The notes beneath the pieces are model-generated. The model searched no databases, was not told the origin of the DNA, and was given only the letters and a program-made list of their open reading frames with translations. A stretch of DNA of 64,000 bases from Saprolegnia diclina VS20. Its lineage: Eukaryota > Oomycota > Saprolegniomycetes > Saprolegniales > Saprolegniaceae. Location: contig NW_008246135.1 of NCBI RefSeq assembly GCF_000281045.1, positions 96,680-160,679 of the forward strand, written 5' to 3'. The translations under genes and the position numbers were made by a program. Positions 43,495 through 52,470 of the stretch are shown in pieces; positions within the stretch are counted from its first letter, which is position 1; each line of letters opens with the position of its first letter.

Positions 43495-44534
43495 ATGCTG
43501 TCTACCGCGCGCAACTTACTACTGAGCTACAGCCTCGTCTTTGGCTTTTACACGCTGTGGATGGTGTCCATGGCGCTGGCCGTCGCGTCCGTGCCCATCA
43601 TGCTCTTCTCATCGAGCTACCGCTACTACGCCCTCGCCTTCCACGCGTGCTATTTCTCGTACCGGTACCTCTTCCCGCTCGCCGCGTGGCCGTCGCTCTC
43701 GACGGCACTTGTCGATATCTACCAGCGCCATCCGTACTACGCCAAGCAAGACGTCGTGTTTGACGAGGGCGCAAGCCCGGCGAAAGACCACTCAAAAACG
43801 CTCATGGCCTACCATCCGCATGGCATCCTCTGCTGTGGCTGGTGCGCGCCGCCGCCTGCTTCTTGTCTGAGGATCGTTGCTGTCTAGGCTTGTCAATGGC
43901 GGCGCCAACCCGGTGTTCCGCCACTCGAACTTTTCATGGCTCGTCACCGACTTGCTCTTCCTCGTGCCGGGGATGTCGAACCTCTTGGCGTGGTTCCAGG
44001 GCGGTCCCGCGGGCCGCGCCAACTTTGAGCGCCTCGCCAAAGCCGGCGACAACATTGCCATAATTCCTGGCGGCTTTGAAGAGGCGACGATCTTTGCCCG
44101 CGGCCACCACCGCGTCTTTCTCAAGAACCGCAAAGGCTTTCTCAAACTCGCGCTGCAATATGGCTACAAGGTATGACGTGGGCCCAAATTTGAGATTCGA
44201 ATTGAGATTGTAGGTGCATCCCGTGTATACGTTTGGCGAAGAAGAGACGTTTGCGTCGTGCCCGTACTTTCTCAAAGCGCGAGTTTGGCTCAACAAGTAC
44301 AAGGTGCCCGGCGTCATCTTTCGCGGCCTCTGGTTTTGCTTCTACATGCCATTCCGAAGTGCGCGCCTCACGACGGTCGTGGGCGCCCCGCTGCAGTTGC
44401 CGACGCTCGATCACCCGACAGTCGACGACGTGACCAAGTACCACAACGCGTACATGGCGGCGCTTCAAGCGCTCTTTGACAAGTACAAGGGGCAGTACGC
44501 CACCGACCCGAACGCGGTCCTCGAGCTGTTTTAA
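43495..44534 (+). CDS. DGAT2-family acyltransferase, tandem copy 3
   Basis: Third tandem paralogue. The start MLSTARNLLLSYSLVFGFYT was chosen because it opens directly into the hydrophobic hairpin (TLWMVSMALAVASVPIMLF). An upstream in-frame ATG at 43216 would add 93 residues with no resemblance to the family. The catalytic motif is MAYHPHGILCCGW. Then come AIIPGGFEEATIFARGHHRV, RKGFLKLALQYGYKVHPVYT and FGEEETFAS. It ends DPNAVLELF. The introns sit at the same two places as in copies 1 and 2. Confidence 0.9.
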
Positions 44535-44720
44535 CTATCAACTTGATACATTGCATTTTTCCTACAGTAGTACACGTGGCAACAAGAACAAGACAGTGTT
44601 GTCGGCGAGAGGGAGAGTATGTCTTAGGCAAAGTGACCGCGTTTGCGACCCAGATCAATGCCGCGCGAGTTGCGTGGGCTGTAGAGCGCGACAGCACTCT
44701 GCAGCTGCTCGACGCGCGTC

Positions 44721-45933
44721 CTACAAAACCCCATCGTCGGGTGCAGATGATGCAAAGACGACGTACGTTTGGGCTGCGAGCTCGCGCTTGAGGTCGCGGA
44801 CGACGCCTTGCACTCGCCGCGCCTCAACCTAAAGCATCGTTCAGTCGCGTTATCGTCGACGCACGGACCTTGCGCAAGACAGGCACTTCATCTAACTCTT
44901 GCTGCAGGCGCTGCATTTCCTTCATGACCGACGTCAGTGTGTCTTGAGCGACCCGGGTCTGCCGCCGCGCCTCGTCGAGTTCGTCGCGCAGAGCATGCGC
45001 CGCGGGACTGCCCACGACGCCGTGAACGTGGACGTGGCCGCTGCTGTCCATCTCATTCGCTTCATCCTACTTGGTGCATTCGAAACGCCACTGGGCAAAG
45101 GTAGCTACCTCGAGTCGCTGAAGCCGCTCCCGAAGGCCCCGGTTCTCCTTGCGTAGTGCTACGAGGTCCAGATTGACCTTGTCGAGCGACACTTCGGCGA
45201 GCTTCCAGTACTGCGCTCGTTCCATGGCGAGGTTCTACGTGCTTAGTTCACGCGGGCGTCGCAGATCGGTTGTCAACCTTGTACTCGAGCAGCTCCTGCG
45301 CCAGCGTGCGCGTGGTATGGCCCGAAAGACTCGGCTTGTGCGGATCCATGGGCGGTTTTTGGGCGCGAAGACGCTGTTCCTTGAGTGCTTCCTGCGAGTT
45401 GAAGCGCTCCGACTGGAGCTCAAACTTGAGCTGGATCACTTGCTCTTCCCAGATCCGACACTCGGCGCGCATGGCCGAAAGCTCCTCTTCCTTGGCGCCG
45501 AGCTTGCGCAAGAGCGACTAGACGTGGTTGCTGGTGCGAACAATGGGCGAGTGCGTCGTCGTCGTACCTGCAGGTCGTGGCCAGCCAAACCGTCGTCCTT
45601 GGCGGGCTACAAAAGAGGGACTACATCGCATCCAGTGCTGGGAGGCAGCGTGCTGCGTACGGCAGGAAGCGGCTGGACGTGGCTGAGCGCGTCTTTGAGC
45701 GCTTTCACTTGCTCCTTGAGCGCGAGGTTGTTCTCGACCACCTCTTGGATCGCCTCGGGCGTCGCCTGCGCCGCCCGCGCGAGGCTGAGCTCGTACTCCT
45801 TCTTGGCCATCTCTCGCTGGAGGACGTCGACCTGCGCGGCGAGCCGCTGGTTCTTCTCCTGGAGCTCGAAGCGCGCGTTGCCTTCCTTGAGGAGCTGCGT
45901 CTGCAGCGCCTGGAACTCGCGGACGTTGATCAT
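44721..45933 (-). CDS. Coiled-coil protein of unknown function
   Basis: A five- or six-exon gene of about 330 aa, almost wholly helical with heptads. It starts MINVREFQALQTQLLKEGNA at 45933. Later segments are EKNQRLAAQVDVLQREMAKK, KLGAKEEELSAMRAECRIWE, ERAQYWKLAEVSLDKVNLDL, HALRDELDEARRQTRVAQDT and a final VEARRVQGVVRDLKRELAAQ, before a stop at 44721. Introns close in phase at about 44829-44871, 45073-45115 and 45235-45247. No catalytic domain is visible. Such proteins are often structural (cytoskeleton, centrosome, flagellum), but I do not recognise a family. It is divergent from the dioxygenase gene with only 217 bp between starts. Confidence 0.62.
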
Positions 45934-46150
45934 CTTGGTGTGTTGGCGTTTGTGACAGCGCCACCTCACTCGCAGCTGTTCGTGTCTTGTTTTGAGGGAC
46001 GTGTGCCTGTTTAAACACTGCTTTATCCGGATACAAAGCACGTCAAAGGCTTGCACCGGGTCCTTTCTTTGTTTTCAAGCCTTGCAGCGTTGCAAGTGCG
46101 GAATGATCGACCAATCATGACGCGTGCATTCGTAGATTCTTAGTGGCGCG
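45934..46150. promoter_or_regulatory. Compact bidirectional promoter region
   Basis: 217 bp between divergent starts hold three palindromic or box-like motifs: TGTTTAAACA at 46008-46017, TATCCGGATA at 46024-46033 and GACCAATC at 46109-46116. The same motifs recur in other intergenic regions of the window. Confidence 0.5.
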
Positions 46151-47395
46151 ATGGCCATGGCAATGTGGGCCAACGGCAGCGTGCTCGAGCTCCACCACGT
46201 CGCAACGGACGCGACCGCGACCTTTCTCATCGAGCGCGAGAAGAGCCTTCTGACCTTCTGCCGACTGGACGCGCCGTACGAGAAGCTCAAGGTGGCGCAG
46301 ACCGGCGACACGTCGTGGGGCGCCGGCGGCGGCAAGTTTGCGTCCTTCGTGCCCATCGCCACCGACGACGCGCTCTTCACGTTCCAGCTGGGCGCCAATC
46401 AAAAGAAGGCCAATGCAGCCGGCGGCGAAGGCTGGTACCTTGGCGTCGCGACTGGTGCCAGTGGCGTCGCGCTTGGCCATGGCCTCGTGCTCGTCGGGCA
46501 CGCCGCGCCGCAGGTGTTTGCCGTCACGCTGCACGCACGCAAAGCGACCTTGCAACTCGATGCGTCGTGCGTGACGTCGTCGCTGCCGCAGCTCTCGCCG
46601 TCGCAGATCAACGCGTTTATGCGCGAGGGGTACCTCGTGCTGCCGTCGGCGGTGCCGCTCTCGCTCGTGCACCAGGCGCTGCGGCAGATCAACCATGAGC
46701 TCGGAAAGCCGGGCATGATGATCGAGGGCGGGGTCGAAGGCGCTGCCAAGCTCGCTGGCAACACGTCCAACTCGGTTGCGATCCGGGATCTCTTCTTTGG
46801 AAGCGCGGTCGCTGGGTACGTGGCAAGCCTCGTGGGCGCGATTGCGCCGCCGCAGGGCGCGCAGATCGCGCTGCGCTTCCCCGAGCTCGGGCCGGCGTAC
46901 GAGCCAAAGGGCAACGAGTGGCACACGGATGGCATGCGCCAAGGTCACCGCCGACGAAAGCCTCTGAAACTCAACACCTCGACTGTAGGCAAGTGGAACC
47001 CATTTTCACTGCTGGTGGGCATCGCGCTCTCGGACGTCCAGCAACCGCAGAGCGGCAACCTCATCGTCTTTCCAAGGTCGCACCACACGCTGCACGGCAT
47101 GCTGCAGGAAGGCGGCGTGCTCGCGGGGTGCGCCACGACGTGCACGTCGGTGGACACGGTGTGGGGCGACGGCCACCTCCCGGACCTCGGCACGCCCATC
47201 CCGCTTCTCTGTACGAAGGGCGACGTGGTGCTGTGCCACCCCAAGATGGCGCACCGGGGCGGCCCCAACTTGTCTCACGACATTCGCTACCAAGTGTACT
47301 TTCGCATCAAGCATGCACTGCACGAGGAGCGTATGGAGCGCGCCAAGACGGACCTCTTTGCCGACCTCGACGGCTGCGACGTGTCAACAGGATGA
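46151..47395 (+). CDS. Phytanoyl-CoA dioxygenase (PhyH)-like 2-oxoglutarate/Fe(II) oxygenase
   Basis: The C-terminal half is a PhyH-type jelly-roll. SQINAFMREGYLVLPSAVPL opens it. The Fe(II) ligands fit EWHTDGMRQ (HxD) and the distal His in VVLCHPKMAHRGGPNLSHDI, with the 2-oxoglutarate arginine nearby (IRYQVYFRIKH). GNLIVFPRSHHTLHG is also typical. The N-terminal 150 residues form a beta-rich domain (MAMAMWANGSVLELHHVATD) that I do not recognise. The frame stays open throughout, but a 45-nt stretch at about 46944-46988 looks like an unspliced intron. It starts GTCACC and ends TGTAG, and its removal gives DGMRQGKWNPFSLLVGIAL, a better family fit. The substrate is unknown. Confidence 0.78.
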   Translation: MAMAMWANGSVLELHHVATDATATFLIEREKSLLTFCRLDAPYEKLKVAQTGDTSWGAGGGKFASFVPIATDDALFTFQLGANQKKANAAGGEGWYLGVATGASGVALGHGLVLVGHAAPQVFAVTLHARKATLQLDASCVTSSLPQLSPSQINAFMREGYLVLPSAVPLSLVHQALRQINHELGKPGMMIEGGVEGAAKLAGNTSNSVAIRDLFFGSAVAGYVASLVGAIAPPQGAQIALRFPELGPAYEPKGNEWHTDGMRQGHRRRKPLKLNTSTVGKWNPFSLLVGIALSDVQQPQSGNLIVFPRSHHTLHGMLQEGGVLAGCATTCTSVDTVWGDGHLPDLGTPIPLLCTKGDVVLCHPKMAHRGGPNLSHDIRYQVYFRIKHALHEERMERAKTDLFADLDGCDVSTG

Positions 47396-47412
47396 TGCGA
47401 ATACAACTAAGA

Positions 47413-48998
47413 TTACATCAGGCCTTGCAGCGGCGGGAGGTGGTCTTCGTGGCCGACCGAGTTGGACGGTCCTGGTCGCGAGAGCGGGGGCAGCACCAAC
47501 GGGGCGCTCGACGCGTTCAGGATGTCCTGAAAGTTCATGCGCGAACGCCGAAACGCACCAATGTCGAGCGTGTGCGACCGGCCTTCGCGGGGCACCCCCA
47601 TGGACGGGAACGACGGGGTCGGGGCCGAGTGCGGCGGCGGCACGAGCGCTGGGAGGCCCGCCACCGACGGCAAGCTCGGGTTGACGGTGAACGTGCGGCG
47701 CGGCGCGGCGACCGGCGCTTCGCCCGCCTGCTTGCCGTTATAGATGATACTGCGGATGCTCTCGTTCGAGTAGAGCTGGAGTCGTTCTTTCGACCGGTTG
47801 GCCATCGTCGGCTTCCAGAGACGCTTGCGGTTGTTGGCGAACCAGTTGTTGAGCTGGCACATATCGAGGCCGGTCTCGTCACAGAGCGCCTTCTTCTCCA
47901 CGTCGGTCGGGTACGGGTGCTCAAGATGCTCGGGCGACATCATCCAGTCCTTGAGGATCTAGCTTTCTATGAGCAATGCAGCCTCTAAGCAAGCTCACGT
48001 ACGCGAATGACGTGCGGCGGCAGAAGCGAGCTTCGCCGAGCGCGCTTCTCCTTGCCGTTGCTGTCGTCGTCCTTGGCATCGAGCTCGCGCTTGAGCGGCG
48101 GCGACGGCTTGTGCGTCGACGCATCGCTCGCACTGCGCTCGTTGCGCGGCGGCAGGCGCAGAAACGACGATGGAATCGGGTGGTGCGGGGCCGCATACGG
48201 GTGGTGCACGCGGTGGTGCTGTGGATGTTGGTGGTGGTGGAGCCGGTCGACGACCGACTCGGATACGGAGCGGTGCGATCGCGGCTCGAAGAACGCGCCC
48301 GACGGCGGAGGAAAGGCCACGGGTGGGTACTCGTGTGACCGCGCCGGGTACTCGGGCACTCGACGCTCCTACAAGAATCGGCTTTAGATTTGCAGGAAGC
48401 GGATCGTGAATACCAAAAGATGGTGGAACGACCGGGGGTCCGTCGGCGGCGGGTATCCCTGGTAAGGGTCGTTCGGGTGGCTGAACGGGTGGTCGGGCGC
48501 GTGGCCGCCGTGGTGCGCCATGCGGAGCGGCGCGTGCCCGTCTCGCATGTCGTCGGTCGGGCGGTCGTGGGCGAACGGCGGGGGCGGGATCCGCGGGCCG
48601 CCTTCGCGCAGCTGCACATCGCGCGCAAAGGACGACTGGAGCTGGCGCGAGTGCTCGCGGCGCATCATGGGCTTCCATATGCGCTTGCGTGCGTTCGTGA
48701 ACCAGTTGGTGAGCTGCTTCATGTTGATACCCGTCTTCTCGAGTAGCATCTTCTTGTCTTCGTCCGTCGGGTACGGGTGCTTGACGTGCTCGGGCGAGAG
48801 CATCCACGTCTTGAGGATGGCGACGGTCGCCGGCGGGAGCTCGCGCCGAGGCTTGCGCACGTCGCCCGGCGCCGTGTTCTCATCGTGGTCCTTCTCATCG
48901 CTCGAGCCGCCATCGTCGTCGTCGTGGCCGACCTCGTCCTTGACCCGCGGCGATGCGGCCGCCTGCTTCTGCTCCTCAACCAGCATCGTCGTCGTCAT
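47413..48998 (-). CDS. Protein with two TALE-class homeodomains
   Basis: A nuclear DNA-binding protein of about 500 aa in three exons. It starts MTTTMLVEEQKQAAASPRVK at 48998 and has an acidic segment. Homeodomain 1 reads LPPATVAILKTWMLSPEHVK, HPYPTDEDKKMLLEKTGINM, KQLTNWFTNARKRIWKP. A long Pro/His-rich linker follows (HHHQHPQHHRVHHPYAAPHH). Homeodomain 2 reads LLPPHVIRILKDWMMSPEHL, EHPYPTDVEKKALCDETGLD, MCQLNNWFANNRKRLWKP. Both carry the three-residue PYP loop extension and the WF.N.RKR recognition helix. The second homeodomain is split by an intron at about 47960-48003, and a second intron lies at about 48370-48415. The single-gene model relies on these joins, which are in phase. The C-terminus is low complexity. 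Most TALE proteins have one homeodomain. Confidence 0.85.
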
Positions 48999-50808
48999 GG
49001 CCGATCAGGATGGATGAGTGACAGGATGGATTCGCTTGTTGGGACATTGGGACCCCTGGGACAGACTACTCTCTACCTCCTCCGTAGCTCTTGGCCATGA
49101 CGACCAATCACAGCTGCTCAACGTCATTATTTTGACCAATCGCGTGCGGTAGCAGCCCTCGCCTCTGACACACCTCTGACAAGTGATATGCAACCCCCCA
49201 CAACGTATTTTCTATCCGGATAATCCTCCCGCCGACGCGTCGACTAGAACGGATGCCGTCGACTAAACCCAGCACGACCCACTGCCTTGAAATAATAAAG
49301 TAGAAGAATTTATGGTGCCCGGTACTATTCGGTGCTTGCTTCTTGTGTGTGGGCCTACTCGTGGGCTTGGGCGATAGAGACATTACCGTACCTTGCTGTA
49401 GTAGCCAAGAGCGTCGTATCGCTACGATCTTGACCGGATTGATGCGAATGAATGGACGCGCTCAATGCTGATCTCCGAACTGGGATGTCTAAACTGGGTT
49501 TTATTGTGTGGCGCTGCGTCATTCGCTTTCCCACATTCCTACTGAGTACAGGCGGATTGTAGTCAATCGTCAACGGGTGTCTGAAATTACGGTACGAAGG
49601 TGCTCTGCCATGATGAGCCCGCACATGAGATCCAAAGCTTGCACCGGATGCGCGCAGATAAATTGATAGGTGTGGTAGCAGTAGTTGCGTTGGGGGCACG
49701 ACATGCCAATGCTCCATGATGGCTCACGCGACGTTTTAGTATAAGTTCTCAAACCACCGTTTAGTCAAAGTTTAGTGGACACTGCGCCGGATACTCGAGC
49801 CGGACTGGAAACCATCAGTTGGTCATCCGGATAATGCGACCAGGAGGTCCCCCTGTTGAACTTCAACGGCTCTCGATGGCTTGAAACCTCGGGCAAGTAT
49901 CGCCGTCCATGACACACCCGCTCTCTCCCCCCACAGCGTGGTGTCTATGACATTGCCCGATTCCTCTCGCTCAAAGTACAATCTTGAAAGTGACCGAGGC
50001 GAGTGTGTCACTGCTCCATCAACACGAGCACGACGCGGCGGCGAGTGCAACGGCGGGCGCCCTTTTTCAGGCGCACCCGTGGGGGCAGACCAGGTCTGCC
50101 ATCACGCACATTTGACCCAATGCGAGGTACTGACCATCCGGATACGACCCGAGTTGGCGCTTTGGATTCGCGCACGACCGTGATATGGCGCCAACCAGGA
50201 GGTCCTTCACCATGTCGTCGTGCGACGCTCCTTGCGTCATCGTGTCGCAGGAGACATCCGGATAAATGTACTTGGTCCAACAAGGGCGATGTCGCATTCG
50301 GTCAGCGCGCGACAAAAAGGCAAGGGGCGCACGCAAATCACTTTGTGTACCTTCTTCGCACACTACAATCTACCCACCTTGTTAGAGCTCCTTGTCAGGC
50401 TCCCCACACCCAGTGCCCCACACCATCTATCCAGTGCACGCGCCGGCGCCATTTCGTTGGGTGTTTTCAGAATGTATCAGCACTGCACGGGGTTTTCCCG
50501 CAACGTTTTGGTCAACAAAAGATGAAAAGCAGGGGTTACCCTGCTCCGCTGCGAGGGCCGCAAAATACATGGAGGATTCGCTGGTGTGGTGCTTCTGTCA
50601 CACACGACCAGTAGACACGTGCGGGGCACAGTGCCCCTCCCACTCAAGTCGACATGGCCGTGATGACTCGATGATGTCGGCTTCCTCGCTTTTTCGGTTC
50701 CTCTTTGGATTGGCTGGCTGATTTCGACCAATCAGAACTAGTACAAGTGCCAACACGCAAGGCCATTGGTGCGTTTGGTAGAGCCAATCAAACGCAGTCT
50801 GGGAATCG
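48999..50808. other. Long intergenic region with recurring short motifs
   Basis: 1.8 kb without a supported gene, the longest such gap in the window. It holds four ATCCGGAT palindromes (49214, 49825, 50136, 50256), several CCAAT-like boxes (49102, 49134, 50709 reverse, 50726, 50782), a repeated ACCAGGAGGTCC (about 49839 and 50190) and a GTTGGCGC/GCGCCAAC inverted pair near 50153-50190. It could contain regulatory DNA or a noncoding transcript; none can be shown. Confidence 0.4.
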
Positions 50809-52470
50809 ATGCGCACGCCTGCCAAGCGCCAGAAGGTCGAGGCCGAGCCGGCCGTCGTCGCCGAATACGAGATCCGCGATGGTGACCACGACACGTGCTA
50901 TCGGCCTAGCTTATGAAGATGCGTCTAGGCTACCGCTACGTCAAGCCCTACGTCTTCAAGTTCATGGCGCACGCCAAGCAGCGCTGGTTCAATCGGACGC
51001 TCATGGACGTCTTCACGACCGAGTTTGGCGCCTTCTCGCCCGACTACTACGTACACAACCCTCTTCCGTTATCGCCACGCATACAATCTCTAACGATACT
51101 TAGGTCATGGCCATTGAATCCGGTCGGATCACGCTGAATGGTGCGCGCACGACGCCCGAGACGGTCCTCAAGAACGGCGACCTCATCTGTCACATGGTCC
51201 GTTGCCATCCAAGCGACCGATATACTCTACTACTGCGAACACTTTTGTACCATTTCAATAGACGCACCGCCACGAACCACCCGTCGTTGGCGACGATATT
51301 CCAGTCGTCTACGAGACCCCCGACCTCGTACGCATGTCAGCGCTCCATCAACATCAACTTAGCGTGTTGTAGGTGGTCGTTTCCAAGCCATCGACCGTGC
51401 CGACGCACCCCTGCGGCGCCTACCGCCACAATTCGCTGGTACTCGGCTCGTCGCACCGACACTTTGGCCAACGTTGGTAGCATTTCATTGTCCTGGCGAG
51501 CCGCCCCGACTTGACGGCACTGCACATTGTGCACCGCTTGGATCGCTTGACGTCCGGTAAGCAAGCAAACACGGTTGCAGTACGGCAGCAAAGCCTCGTA
51601 CGACGCGTAGGTGTCGTGGTTTTAGCCAAGACGACGGCCAAGGCCCGTGAACTCTCCAAATGCATTGGTACACCCTGTCGCGACGATGGCAACCGATCGA
51701 CATTTGCGTAGCGGACCGCACGGCGTCGAAAGCATACTTGGCGCGCGTTCGGGGCGAGTACCCCGAGACTCTCACGCCCGAGTGGCTCGCGTCCGCATCG
51801 GCGACAGCGGCGGCGACGACACCGCTCGCTGTGCTGTCGATGGAGTCGCCGACGCAGCTCCGTATCCAGTGCCCGCTCGCTTGCAAGTCGCACAAGGACG
51901 GCGTCTGGGGCTGCGCGGTGCCCGGTGAAGACGCCAAGGAGGCCGAGACCGTTGTTGAGTTTCGCTGTGCTATGGACGACGGCACGAGCGTCGTCTACGT
52001 CAAGGTGCGTCGCGGCATCCCCGACTTGACGACACTCTTTTCCTAGCCGGTGACGGGCCGCACGCACCAAATTCGACTCCACCTGCAGCTCCTTGGTTTG
52101 CCGATCGCCAACGACCCGTGCTACGGCGGCCAACTGCATTTTGGCCGGCACGATCTTCTCGCGACCGAAGACAATAGTGTCATCAAGGACAAGGACGACG
52201 ACACCGCGTACTTTACACCGCGTCTGGACGGCGAGTCGGACGATGCGTTTATGCAGCGAACGTGCACGCGGTGCCAGACCGTGCAAGTCAACCGCAACCA
52301 CTTGCATTGCTCGTGCATTTGGCTCCACGCGCTCGAGTACAAGGTACACCATTGTGGTTGAACCGGCGAGATATTCACTGCCACCATTGGCTTAGCTCGC
52401 GGGCGATACGTTTGCCGTGCCGCCGCCCGCGTGGGCCACGCCAAAGAGCTCGTCCAGCAGCGCCTTGTAG
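50809..52470 (+). CDS. RluA/RPUSD2-type pseudouridine synthase
   Basis: It isomerises uridine to pseudouridine in RNA. The gene has several exons and starts MRTPAKRQKVEAEPAVVAEY at 50809. An S4-like N-terminal region follows: RYVKPYVFKFMAHAKQRWFN, VFTTEFGAFSPDYY, AIESGRITLNGARTTPETVL, KNGDLICHMV. The catalytic motif is LHIVHRLDRLTSG, with the Asp of HRLDxxTSG. Next is LVVLAKTTAKARELS. The RluA signature PVTGRTHQIRLHLQLLGLPI with NDPCYGG follows. A cysteine-rich stretch (CTRCQTVQVNRNHLHCSCIW) precedes the last exon, LAGDTFAVPPPAWATPK, which stops at 52470. The order matches RPUSD2/yeast RIB2- and PUS8-type proteins but without a deaminase domain. The last 79 bp of coding overlap the antisense EFHC gene. 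Confidence 0.87.

Noticed and set aside
50003..50614. 203-codon plus-strand frame
   Set aside because: Cys/Arg/Thr-rich translation with no family resemblance, in a motif-rich intergenic region.
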